Made by a program: the position numbers and the translations under genes
NCBI GenBank assembly: GCA_021234535.1
Contig: CM037836.1
Coordinates: forward strand, 30,444,769 to 30,508,768
Direction: 5' to 3'
Source: Stichopus chloronotus
Lineage: Eukaryota; Echinodermata; Holothuroidea; Aspidochirotida; Stichopodidae
Length of the DNA stretch: 64,000 bases
Shown here: positions 47,845 to 61,300 of the stretch, one piece after another
Layout: each line of letters starts with the position of its first letter
How positions within the stretch are numbered: position 1 is the first letter of the stretch
The notes under the pieces: model-generated
What the model was told of the DNA's origin: nothing
Seen by the model: only the letters and a program-made list of their open reading frames with translations
Database searches by the model: none

Positions 47845-48343
47845 CGTTTAATTCAGAAATTGAGGATCAGAAAGTCTGAAGACTCAACGATGAACTTATA
47901 CCATATTGATTGTGGATGAACACAGTCGAAATTAGCCTACCCTTTTCTATCAGTGTTCAGAGGGTAACAAGCAGGGATGAACCAACAACCCCGTACAAAC
48001 CCAAACCTGCCCCAGGACCGCCATTTAACATCCCCATCCGATGGGCAAGAGTGTATCCCCCAGTCATTAGTGACTTTTCCAAAGGCTGAGAGGGGTTGGT
48101 GGACCTGTTCAGCTTAGCAGCCCACTAACTGTACTAAGCAACCTGAAGTGGATGATACTTGAATCAGACAATAGGAACCCTAACTGAAATTACCAAATAA
48201 CCCCCTCAGCACCGCTGGAAATAGCTCTACTAAACAAGTACTTTTGAGGCCCCCAGGAAATTTCCAAGTGGTTCTACAGGGATTTGATCTAGGAGCTAGT
48301 GATTGCAAGACAGATACTCTAACCACCAAGCTAACCCTCCACC
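47845..48343 (-). mobile_element. tRNA-derived SINE-like repeat, copy 2
   Basis: Minus-strand head 'ggttagcttggtggttagag' fits an A-box, and 'gatcaaatccctgtagaacc' a degenerate B-box. The body aligns to 45075-45567. Clearly diverged, so old. Confidence 0.65.
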
Positions 48344-50690
48344 CAAATATTTCGACTTGGCGACCCAGAATTCGACATGTATTAATTAATGGCTCTTAGA
48401 ATCAGTGGTGATGAGGGCAATCTTTCCTGGGAAGGTTAGAGGTTCAAGTAGTGCCCACAGAAATCACACTCAGTACAAAATTAGGTACAGCTTTCTAGAA
48501 TAATGGAAAATTTCATTTAAGCATAGCACCACCACCTTTTCACAAAGTATAGTAAAATCGCAGAAGGAATAGTTTTGTCCCATTTTATTTTTTGTCGGAA
48601 CAATGTCTTGAAACTTTTAATGTGATAAACCCTTCTTTTTATGGATAGCAATGATCATTTCGTCCATACTGGCAGACTCCCGCCCCTGTTTATTAGAATT
48701 CAACCCTGGCAATTGAAGTGGGTCAAATGCTGCATCGCCATCTTGGAATAAACACCCAGAATTCAATCACTCCCAAAATATAAATACATTTATCATGTTC
48801 TTCCTGTTTGAGCTAGAGACAGACGTGTCATCATCAACTCTTGCTTGCTACGAAGAATCCAGCCAAAATTTCATCAATTGAGTGGAATATAAGCTGATGT
48901 TGTGAAGAAAAAAGCTTTTACTTCTATTTAAGAAAAGTAGCTTTTCATGAATGTCCATCTACCTTGTGTACTTTGTGTAAAAAAATAAGGTAGTTTTCAT
49001 GGAATCGGGACATGTAGCATGTATCGATAGTGAGTCTAAGGTATGCCATCGAGGTTCCGTTAGGCCGTATAGACAATATACAGACGGTTAGTAAGTGAGT
49101 TGGTGAAGTAGGTAGGGGGATCGCATGCTGTGTGAAGTTCACCTACTGTGCACTCTACCTTTATGTCTTTATATTCATATACCTGTGGTTCTCTATCTAA
49201 GAACTGCAATTTTCATGAAATTCTGTACTTATGTTTGACATTGAGGGTCTGCACATGATTTAATTTCTATCATTGGCATTTCGTGGAAAAAATACCCTAA
49301 AGCTCCCTTAGAGGATAATTTGTTTCATACCCTTTGTCAACCCTTTTTCCAGCCCTACCTGCTTGGGAGTAGGACTGTAGCTACAGAAAACCTGGTGACT
49401 GGTCTTCCATTTGGTTGCAAAATTGTAGTCCAGTGGCAAATTATCAGTGAGGTATTTCAAGAATCACTCTACAAACGGTACAACACATCCGTGATCCTGC
49501 GTATATAGTTTTGAGCAAATTGTCCATTAAGCCCTCTCAAAGCTTTTTGCCATTAATCATACCTCAGGGAGTGTGACACTTAGGAGCCAGTTTTATTGCT
49601 CTGCTCGAGTTAGTTGATCTGTGATAGAAAGGAGTCCGAAGATAATTGTGAAATATCAAAAATAATTGTGAAATAATCAAAGTTGCAGTGAAATACTTGT
49701 GGAAGTACTGTGTTACTTAAAATCGAAGAAAATTTTGTGTTGTTAGGGTAGCACTTACGGTTATATTGTTGCCCTTGGGCCTCTCAGGCATACAAATATT
49801 GGGTATGCGTCAACTTTTATGTATGTAAAATGTTTGACGGTTAGGCGTCCGATTATACAGGGTGTCCTTTGTTTGAATATCGTGAAAGCTTAGCCTATGC
49901 CCAGTAAAATATTGTACTGTATGGTGTAACACTTTAGCCCATGCACAAATATTCTTTGATTTTGCTCACAATGCGAACTGTTTAATAGAGTCACTACAGT
50001 ATGATCTCTACAGTATGATCATGTATGACAAATGTGTCCAAAATCAGAGCAAATCACCCATGTAAATAGGCTATATAACCATTACAAATAATATTGGCTA
50101 TGCAGGCTCTCATGTAAGGTGACTAATGAATGCAAAGCTTTGTGTGCTAGGCTGACTGATGACCAGGTTGTTTTCCTTTACCTTACATACGACACGGGAA
50201 TTCCACAGCTGTGTTGCAACAGCTTGTCTCATTTGCAGACACTCACCTACTGTAGGTCTGTGCAGGAAACCTGTCAGATATCTCTATGATGTAGGCCCTG
50301 TGTGTATGTAGACATAAAGACAAGAATGGCTTCTCCAGTGATAAATTTAAAGAAGAACTGGTTACATTGATTTTGGTAAACTTGTTCCAAAGTTTGTTGG
50401 GCCCAACACACCAAACATATCTCCATGTACATTATGGAAACCCTGTTGTTTCTTGTCATCTCTTTTCAATATATTTTTGGAACGTTTCCAAACTCGGCGA
50501 ACATACTGTAGGGACACTTTGCATATGTCATATATCACTAGCACTCCACCATGTACTGTATATACTTTTCATTCAAGTTTTGAAGCAAAGAAAGCTGATC
50601 AAAGGACTTCAATGTGGTTGTTCTATAATATGTGTGTAGCTTTTGCCCCATGATTTTTAATTTGACCCCTAGATTCTGTAAGCTAGGGGC
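48344..50690. other. 5' flank of SCAPER or upstream intron, no recognised gene
   Basis: A non-coding first exon of SCAPER may lie here or up to 52225, but I cannot place it. Short ORFs only. Confidence 0.35.
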
Positions 50691-50699
50691 TCGACTGGC

Positions 50700-51125
50700 T
50701 CCGTGATGGTTTATCTTGCATATTTGTGAAGATATTGAATCTGCACTGGAACTCCAATGTGGAGTAAAATCATAGTCCCAGTCGTTGTTAAAATAAATCA
50801 TCTTGCATACAGTTTTGAGAAAATATTAGAAATCCAGTCTGAAGTTGAGTCATGGTCCCAGTTGCATTGGTCATTTATCAAAATACATCTTACTTTACAT
50901 ATACTTTTGAGAAAATATTAAAAAGTCCACTGAAACTCCAAACTGGAATGGAGTTGTCAACAAAATACATCATCTTCGGTATAGTTTTGAGAAGATACTC
51001 AAAGTGAACTGAAACTCGTATCTGTAGTGAAGGTGTCGTTGCAGTCTTTGTGATGGTTTATCAGAATACATCATCTTTCAATATAGTTTTGAGAAAATAT
51101 TGAAAGTTGACTGAAACTTCAGTAC
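50700..51125 (+). repeat. Degenerate minisatellite, ~80-100-bp unit, five copies
   Basis: Units share 'aatacatcatctt', 'atatagttttgagaaaatatt' and 'actgaaactcc'. Landmarks are near 50715, 50807, 50898, 50977 and 51080. Confidence 0.75.
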
Positions 51126-52225
51126 ATCAAAGATCTAAGCACAATCATCATCTAAGACTTACCAAGCCTTTGGAATGTTGACATTGCACCTTATGTGATG
51201 TCTCTAGTTGAATATCCACTCAACCAACATCTTTACCCAAGGTATCTGCTCTGAATGGCTTGCAAAAGCCATCTTCCTTTTCATCATTGGGAATACTGTA
51301 TATAACAGTAAACATGTCCTCATAGTACCTACTGTACATACTGTATCAAGGCTTTAAAGAGACTCACTGAAAATTTGTGACCAGACACTTTTCCTATCAG
51401 TACTTAAAACCAGTACAAGTAAGGGTAAAAATTAAAAAAGTTTGACTGTTTTTCATAAGTATGGATGTGAAACTTCACTAATTATGTTAATTATAAATAT
51501 TGCCATGTGTTTATAGCCTTCAAAAACGTATTGCTATTAAATCAAGGAGTTTGTTTAATAACAACTAGAACAGAATTTCAACAAGCCATTCTTTGAAGTG
51601 CAGTGTTTTTAACCTACAGAAGTGTGGCCAAATTCCACATGAATAACCAAGCGTAGTTTTATGGTCACTGTTACGTCAAAAACCCAAACAAGGCATTCTG
51701 CTATAGGATTTCTTTTTACTCAAAGTACCGTAGCATGGGGTTATTTCTGCACTCTTGAGATCTGTGCAATGTTTACCTTCAGATGCAATGGTTATCAAAA
51801 TGCTTTTACTATGCATCTACTGTAACTTATCATATTGCACATGTCGTATTGTTACACTGAATTGCATTTGGATTGTTTTGCTGAAGCACCGTAAATCTAC
51901 TGTACGTCTTTTTGGTTAGCATCTTGCTATGAAGAACTATTTACTTTGTCACAAAATGTTTACCTAATATGTACCAAATGACAACTACTGTATCGCGACT
52001 TAAATGAATGATTACATGATGAATGCATTCAATTGCGTAGACGGTAATGACGGACATCCAGCAGCATGCTGTGTCACTGCTTATGACCGCAGTGTCATGC
52101 TACAGGTTTAATCATAAATTCTTTTTGAATTGACTTACATTCTGGTATAGCAAAGATCTAGTTACAGTAATGAGGTGTAATTGGTCAGTATGTCTGCACA
52201 GTTGTTTGTATCTTTTCATCTGTAG

Positions 52226-52372
52226 ATCAAGGAGAAACACAGCATGAGTGAATCCTCACGTCGGCGGTCAAACTCAGGAAATAAGGGACGCTTGAGTGGT
52301 GGTGGTGCCTCTAATGGGTCAGAGGGTAGACGTTCTGATGGAGTTACTACCAGCCATCGACAAAAGGGAAAG
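52226..52372 (+). CDS. SCAPER: SCAPER exon with putative start
   Basis: The acceptor is TTTTCATCTGTAG; the ATG at 52244 opens a 43-residue S/R/G-rich disordered segment ending in Q-K-G-K; donor AAG|GTTTGT, phase 0. The segment is absent from the human N-terminus as I remember it. The six codons before the ATG are also open, so a further upstream start is possible. Confidence 0.75.
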
Positions 52373-55300
52373 GTTTGTCAAGGACTGGCGTTGTACCCTT
52401 CTACACCTAAACGTGCTTTGAAAAGCTGTAAAACAAATCTGTCCTTTTTTGTATCTTCATAAATGACAGTGTTAGAGTTGCTTTGTAGGCAATGTCATGT
52501 TTGTCAGTTGTGTTGTGTACATTCCACTGCAGTTACATTGCTAATAGTCAGTGTTTACAGTATCATGTTGTTTACAGACCACTGTAGTCGTATTGTGTAC
52601 ATTCCAAGGTAGTTGCCAAAAAGGTAGTATTATAGTGTCGTTTTACCATTCATTGTAGTTGTATTGTTTACAGTCCATTTAAGTTGTGTTGTGTTGTGTG
52701 AAGGGTATGTACAGTATATCATTTTCAACACAAAACATAAAAACTTACATTTTGAATAGAGAAGGGATTTAATGCTTCTCAATTTTCATGCATTGTCGTG
52801 TGGTTATTTTTCTGCACCATAAATAAGCGCCTAAGCTATGAAGCATCTCTTCCCTTCTGTTGATGTTTTTCACACATGTGCATTTTCTATCAGATAAACA
52901 TATCTTTGGCAAATTTCAAGTAATTAGTCATTTCTCTCTTTTCATGTCTTCCTCAGAGCTACCAGCGTACGTCAAGCTTTGATAATGTCAGATCAATCGT
53001 AAAGGAAGAAGGTCGTATGGCTCGCAACTTGATTACGTGGAATGTACCTGTTGAAGACAGCGATGATAGCGACGGAAACAATCAAGGTGAAATTTCTTAG
53101 ACTTTAATCGTTTTATGATGGATATGAATGTGATAGTGGTCATTGTTCATTGGTACATTATCTTTATGTGTATCAAAACACAGGTGACATGGCCAGTTGG
53201 AAAGTGAGGACAGATATTAGCAAGTTCTTAGCAATTAAAGTTCCTATACTTGGTACTGTACATAGTTGAACATCCTGTGGCATGCAAACTGAATTGGCTT
53301 AATTAAAGGGGTTGTGTTGTGGGCATTGTCACATACTGTATGGGGTGAATTGATCCATAAGAGGTTAAAAGATTGACACTATGACTTAGTACAACTGCTA
53401 ATTTACTGTACATCTCCGGACCTTTTTACTGTAAGACACATTAAGCTGTCGCTACTTTGAACTATTTCAAGCATAGAATGTGAATTTTGGACAATTAAAA
53501 GTTTTTTGAAGGTTGTCATGAAAAACTGCTGGTCCTTTTGAAGATACCGTTTAAAACAAACAGATCAAAGAAATTGCATAGCGCGCAAGACATTTCAAAG
53601 GTAACAAGTCAGTGGATATTTGGGTAGCACCCCTTTTGTAATTATGACATATAACAGAATATGAAGTGGAAGTAGGGTGGATTTGTTTTGGCTTTGCATT
53701 TTCTTTTCCCCCTTGCATTTTGTAGAAATTAATGACTGGGGAATGAAATACATCAAAGTGATTTATGGGATACACACACTACCTTAATGGTACCGTCTCT
53801 CGTGAGTGGAAGTCAACTGAGTTTGCGGAAGTGGTAGTCACATTTCTTGAATTAGCATCCCTCATGAAGATAATTGTGTTTGTTGAATTAGTTGGTTTTG
53901 ATAATCTGTTTATGATCTTAATCATATTTTGATTATCATTTATTTGTTCATGTTCTCTTGTTAGCCCTACATGCATTCTATTTCATGTTTTCTCTTTCTA
54001 TGTAAGTAGTCCAGAAACTGTTAATGTTACAAACGTCACTGTGAGTTATTGATACATCTCTTTTCCAAATTTGTTGTGCAAGGACATCAAGTGCGTCCCA
54101 AAAGGAAAACGAGACCACACACTCCAAGTAAATCTGTAGCACCCAAATCCCCAAAGAAGCTCTCCTCGTCGTCGGACAACAAAAGCTCATCTAGCGGAGA
54201 GGGTCGGGCGAGCGAGAAAAGCAGCGGCAGGTCGGAGAAGCAGAGGATGAGGAAGGTCGATATGAGAGCGAGATACTGGGCATTTCTGTTTGATAATTTA
54301 CAGAGAGCAGTGGATGAAATTTACCAGACTTGTGAAGTAGATGAGAGTATTGTAGAATGCAAGGTACTCATCTTTACTTTTATGGTTGGAATGGGTATAA
54401 AGACCATTGTTTACTATTGTGTGAAACATGACTTCTGCAGTGTTGTTTGTTGTTTTGGCATAGAATATTACATTTGGAGCACTTCTTACTTTTATAGCTT
54501 ATTGGTACTCATGTTTGTTACTTAAGTATTAAGACAGTGCCAGACAAAGAGAAGCAGTAATAGGCATTCATATCTGTCTTGATGATTTTACCAATGCAGA
54601 TGTGTGTTGTTTGAATAAAAATTCATAAAAGCATTAGATCATGCCATGTTGGTCATTTGGACTTACAAGTCTGGAAATGTTGTTTACGTGATATATCTCC
54701 GACCTTTGACCTCTCTTTTTTCTGTACAGGAAGTGATTATGATATTGAAGAGCGCAACGCAAGACTTTGAGGCCTTAATAACGAGGATCAATGTACAGAA
54801 AGATTTTGAGAACGCAGATGAGAATAACAAGTATGTTCATTGGTTGTGAGTGGTTGCCGTGGCTCACTGCATTGCAGCATGTCCTAAATTAGTTTTTGTG
54901 TTAAGCATGTTGCCTGTATCTTGGTTTGTTATGTTTGCATGGCCTGACTTTGTTTGCTGTGGTTGCGGTATCAATTAGTTATACTGTCCCTTTTTCCTCA
55001 GTTCAATTCACTTTGTTGAACCTCACTATTAAGGCCTACCAAAATGTTCTCTCTGAATCATCCAACTATTATATTCAGTAATTGTTCTGGAATATCTAGA
55101 TGCATTGCAGTTTTATCTTGGTTACTTCCTTCAAATGATACATAAAGAAGTTGTCCCGATGAAAATTGAACAGATTTACTCTATTGTTTTTTCAAGGAAT
55201 GTCAGTTGTTGGTTTTAGGAAAGACATTATTGTCAGGGAACAACATCTAAAAGCTTGCCAGTTGGATCCAAAACATTGAAGAAGTACCCTCATCACATTT

Positions 55301-58300
55301 GAATCATAAAAATATGATGTGGAATTTGTGATCTGTTGCTCGTTGTGTGTACGTTTAGTGCATCAACTGTGTTGTGTTTTTTGTTGTTGTTGTGATGTGC
55401 AAAGATCAATAAACTGATTATTGAAAGTTAAATTCTCATTGCTGTGAAATTGTGTAGTTGCCTGCAAGTAGCTTTTACTTCATATTCAACGTTGATAATG
55501 TAAAACTGTACAACATAAAACACTTACGGAGTGCAACGATCATTGCAATTGAGGGGAGGGGGTTTGGCAGATGGGGGTATGTAGGATAGTGGGGGGTTGT
55601 GATTTCTTCTCACGTGTACACCAAGACTGGTTTTAAATCACATCTTGCTGCAGTGTAAGTGATCCCCTCTCCTGCAGCTACTAGTTTGGACATGATGACC
55701 TATATAGTACTTTTTGTTCTAATGGTGTGGTTTGTGATATCTCAACTGATATTTCGGTCGGTGAGTTTCTCCTGGTGAATTTGACATGGAACCATCACAG
55801 CTAGACTTTTACCCTGTTTGGTTTTTCTTTGATTAGTCTCTATTCTTCAACAATTTCAACTTTCTTTTCCATTTATTTTCTCTGTGTGTTTCTGTTCCAT
55901 TACTTTTTTATAACCACTAACACCTCTCCATCACAGACCAACATCTCTGGTTTGGGAGGTGAGGAAGTCCTTGTCATCTCCAGCCAAGAACAGGACACCA
56001 AGTTGGCCCGGGGATTCCAAGATGTCCTCAAGTAGAAGGTTTGACCCATGACTTTAACCCATCTTTGTTTTTTTCTTTCCTGTCCTGCAGTTTGTTGTTC
56101 TAATTCTTGTTTTGTGCTCACGTTTTTGTAGTTGTTAGTTTCTCTGTGGCTTCATGTTTTTTTTTTGGTTAGGCTGTTTTTCACAACTTTTCCATGTTAG
56201 TGCCATAAGATGTCCAATCAGATTATAAAAGTACATGTTATTTGCTATAAATTATTGTCCTTTGTAAATGCAAATAAGAAAATTGTTTGTTTTGCATTTA
56301 ACAAGCTTTTCTAACCATTTTCAGAAAGCATTTGACAATGTGTGAAATGGACTATAATTGAATACCAGCTGCAGCACTGTATGCATGCTATTTATGTTGT
56401 TGACATGTCACCCTATGTATAGTTAGCACGATAATGGCTCTTATCACATTATGTTAAGCATACATGTGTGGCATTCTGTGTAGCATGTTGCTGGCTATTT
56501 TACCCTGTAATCTGGTGTGTCAAGGCAACCTTAAATGATATTGATAAATATCCCTTTTTTTACACATTTGGCAGACTATTTTCTACCCATCCTTTGCAAA
56601 GTGATGCACCTATTAAATCCCTACTGTATCCTTAAAATTTAATGAATCTTTTGATGAATAATAATAATAGCATTTTACCAAAAGTACAGACCCAATCTAT
56701 TTAATTCTGTGATTGTGACAGATAGTAAGCACCTCTCAAGACCAGTTGGTCCTCCTTACTTAGCTATGGTATACCCCCCTGGTGGTGCTGCCTTGCTGCT
56801 TCTCAGCTCCTGCCGTTTGCTTTGTGTTTGCTTTAATGGTACATAGTAGCGTTGATTGCATGAATGCTATCCTAAGATATGGTATATAGGTAGTAACATT
56901 CTAGAAGGATGCTGTAACAATAGTTTTATATAAAATGGTATTTTTTATCAATCAGTGTGGTACATTTTACATTTACTGTTTTATATTCAGTGGTGAGATT
57001 GTGTGCCATTCCCTACCCCCCTTCCATCCTTTCACATCATCACATTAGAAAAACGTATCCTAAATGTTCATATCTATTGTACTCTAGATAAAAAAAAGGT
57101 ATTCCAAGGAAGTTTTTCTGTGCATTTTCCTCCAATAAGTATCTTTAGTCTGATGTTTTGTTGACTCTTTGCCAAGTTGTTTTTTTAAAAAATATAATTC
57201 TCCAGAAGTACTTTGTTCGTGATGAGACATCAGGTGAGCTCAGGAGCAACATTTACATTGAAGTTTGTGAATTTCATAGCAGTGGCTCACCAGTGTATGA
57301 ATCTGAATGCTGATTGATTTACTTTATTCAAGACTGCTATCATCCCTCAAAGTTTTTGATGCTTTCAACAAGTCAGAAATGCATGGTTTTTCTCCATAGT
57401 GCCCTAGTAATGAGAAACTAATGAAGGACTTAGTACAACAAGAAATAAAATAAGACTCAAAAGTGGATAGTTACTTTGTACAGTGTAGAATATTTTGGGA
57501 GAAACATTGATGGGTTTTCAAGTTAGCAACATAGACAATGAATGTTAAACCAAGGGTTTGTTACCTAGTTGTAGAAATCAAGCAAATTATGTTGATATTT
57601 CTGTAAATGTCAAGCAATGGTTTCAAGTAAGAATGATTCTAACGCTAGAACACTTTAACTGCATGCAGACTTTAAACTGAAAGATAATCTCATTTGAGGA
57701 TAACATTATCCAAGGCAAGGGTGATAAGAAAAAACTTGGCTATAAACTCCAAGATGTTGAGGTATATTGTGAAGAGTTATCGTATAGTCACAGAGAATAT
57801 CCCTTGGAAGCTTGGTAAATAACAAATTACCTTCTAACACGTCAAACGACATTGCGGTAACAGTAGGTCCAGATGCTTGTGACCAACAGTGCAGGGGTCT
57901 GCTTTTGGAATATACATTGGATACAAAGCAGTTCTGGTTATTAATTGACTTGCCTGTCAAAGCTGTTTTAAAGTCCTTACCCCTCCCTCCTCAGGGAAAT
58001 TTACCAAGAAACACATAATATCCCCCAACTTACTACTCTGTGCTGATCTGAGTCCTTTTTGAACATGGGAACAATAAATGTATTTACTTTAGACAAAATG
58101 CCAAAATATGGCACAGATTAGCACATTGTCCATGCCACACATGGAACTTACTGTGATGTTCAAGCCTTCCTTGCTTTAGGACTAACCGAAAAGTTTCCAT
58201 TCTACCTTGATTTCTGGTAACATTGGGCGTGACAGATCAATGATTATCATTAACAGTTAAGTTCATAATATGCTCAAGCAACAGAGGATTGGATGTAACT

Positions 58301-61300
58301 TCTAAACTCATAAGACCAACTGTCATTTATCAGCCTACATACAGAATCTGTTTATCACTTCACTTTGATATCGCTTAAAAGTCCTGTCAAACTTAAGCTG
58401 TGATCAATGTAAGTGTACGATCAAGACTGGTAACAAGAAGCTAGAAGTTATCAAAAGTTTCTTTCCTGATACTGGAATACAGTCAATTTTAAGAGAAGTT
58501 TAAAATTTTACTTTGTATACCGCTTTACACTAGACCTCGTTCGTTAGCGTGGGAAGTGAGGAAGTCATCTCCTCATCGCCTGACTGGGACTGCCTCACCT
58601 GTGGATATAAGAGACAGACAGACCCCAAGCCCAGTCAGTAGAAGTCTTAACTTCTCTGGCCAGGATAAATCAAGGTATGTATCTATTTCTTTTTTTCCTA
58701 CATCATTGTATTGACTTCTGCCGTTATACTGTAATTTCACTGAATGCACTTTCATCTTATTTGTGGCCTGGCTATTGATGAATATCTCTTCTGACACACC
58801 CCCCCCCCCCTCACCCAACCACAGTGTCTCTATCATAACCTTCACTGATTCCTGAATGTTTGATCATCAGTGTGTTTACTTAGCATGTCATCATTAAGAG
58901 AGTAACAGGTTATGTGTGTAGCTTTAACCAAAATTATGATCAGTTCATTGGCTAGTATGGGACAGTCTGCTAACTTGGGTGCGATGCAGCAGACTGTCGA
59001 AAGTGTCACACAATACAGAGATCTCTTTCCTGCGTTTTAGTAACTTTAACGTAACAGAACATTGTACTGTTCCACTTTGTTGGTTATTGAATAGTTTGTT
59101 TTGATATTAAATGTTCAATTTGGCTTCATTTCAGCACTTCACAACCATCTGGGTTAGTTACCAGCGAGCCGAGCTGGGCCGACAGGGTTAAAGGCAGGAA
59201 GCTGGTGAAACCAGTCGCTGTCATGGCCCCACCAAGTGCTGAATCAGTCCAGCAATCTGATAATCCCAAGAACAAAAAAAATGAAGAATTGACAAAAGCA
59301 GCCAATGAGGAAAACCTGAAGGCAAACCAAAAAGATGGTAAGATTTATCAAAGCGAAGGATGAAGGGCCTGGTAAGAAAACGATCTCTGGTCTATTTGGT
59401 CCTCTCCTGCATTGGAATGTAGACTTCATTGAAAGTGACCAGAAGTAGATGCTGCAATAAGTCTTGTTAAGTATCTAATATTCATACTAATGACTGAAGA
59501 TTGACAGAAAGACAAACAGACAGACAGACAGACAGATGATTGACAGACATATTGGTATCAGTTAACTTTTATAAAAGTCTGTCCTTTAACCCTGATAAGA
59601 CAAATATATATAAATCCTTTAATATTGTGAGAGGTTAGTATGCACACTCTGCTCTAAAATATTTTAAATCTATTGTCAGTCATTGCTGAAGACTTACAAA
59701 GGATACTGATAAAGTTTTCATTTGTTAATTTGGTGAGGATTACTTAACAAATCATATTTCCCAGATTGCCAGAATCGGTTAATTAATCATCTAAAATGGC
59801 GTCAATCATTGATTATTATTTGTTTCAATGTTGGTGATACATCATCTGTGATCACTAGTGGTCATTTGTCACATCACAATAATGTTGTGTGACATGAAAA
59901 TGGACTTTTTGGAGTATTGGGTGCAGTGATCATTGAAAATATTAGAAATAGCCACAAATTCCATCATCATTGATGACTGGTGGCACTTGAATGTACCTCA
60001 TTTGAAACCTATATTCTTGATTGATGTCACTATGATCACAGATGACATCATTACTGATGATTGGTGCAACTAATGTCATACATGAATGTTGTCTGTGGCT
60101 GATGTCACTATGACATCATTACTGATGGTTTGTGTCACTGAAATGATCACAGCTGACATTATTACTGGTTGACATTTACTACTCACATTCCAGATGTGTG
60201 TCAACATTTCGGTACATTAGAGGTATCTCTCTCTGAAATTTGAGCCACTGGTTTTTATTTAAAGGGGAACAAATGTGCAGCATTTTTAACAGCCTGAATA
60301 TTAAAAATAATTGGTCCTAACAAATGAAAATCATTTTGTTGAATCAAGCAACTTATTGAATTTTTTATCCAGTTCTTCATACTTTTATGGCTTAGGGTTT
60401 CTTTTACTTTTGTGTGACTTGTCCAATTTCTAGTTGGTATCGCAGTAATATTTATTCACACCTACACATACCCTTTGAATAGGATTATGTATACCAATGC
60501 TTTGATGCCAAGGATGTTGTCGACAGTCCTGTTCTTGTGACATCGACCTGTTGCATGTGCTACTTCATCAAGCATCTGATATTTGGTTACTCATCTTGAA
60601 GTATAGTGTCTTGCAAAACAAGAGCAGTGGATAAGAAACGTGCATCTTGTTTTATTTATGTTATTATTTCAAGACAAGACAGTTATAATACTTAATGAAT
60701 GTGTAGTGTACATATTACCTGAGTCAAATAGCCACTGTTGCTTCCATTTAACACAGATGAAGAAGGCTGGGAAACAGTCCACAGAGGGAAACCAAACAGA
60801 AGCAGGCCCTCATCAGAGAAATCCAGACCGAGCCCTCAAGCCCCATCGGTGAGAACTACTGTCAACAAAGCTCAAAGGAGAGAAAGAGCGGACAGTGAGA
60901 AAGAGAATAAACCAGAAGTGGTGAGAGCAGAGATGAAAAATGAGGAAACCAAAGAAATAAATAAATCAGAAGAAATTATGAAGAGTTTACCGAAGCCAAA
61001 TATACAGGACTGTGATCCATCAATATTAGAAATGGGTAAGGAAGATTTGGTTGGAATCAAAGTGTTAGAGAAACAGTTTTCGTTTGATTTACTGTGTTGG
61101 AACAAATATTGTTGACATTGAATTCATTAACAAACCAAGGTAGATAACTCTGTAAGAGCAATTTTTCAAAACATTGTTATTGAAAACTGTGATGTGATAG
61201 GCAAACACATACAGAGAATAATTTATCAAAAGTAAGTTAAGTTTTAAAATGTTTACTAGGTAAGTTGAATTTGTCCTGTTGGTATATTACCTTTTTGGGT

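Noticed and set aside
57812..58018. Possible extra SCAPER exon between the duplicated exons
   Set aside because: No acceptor/donor pair in a compatible phase and no similarity to SCAPER.
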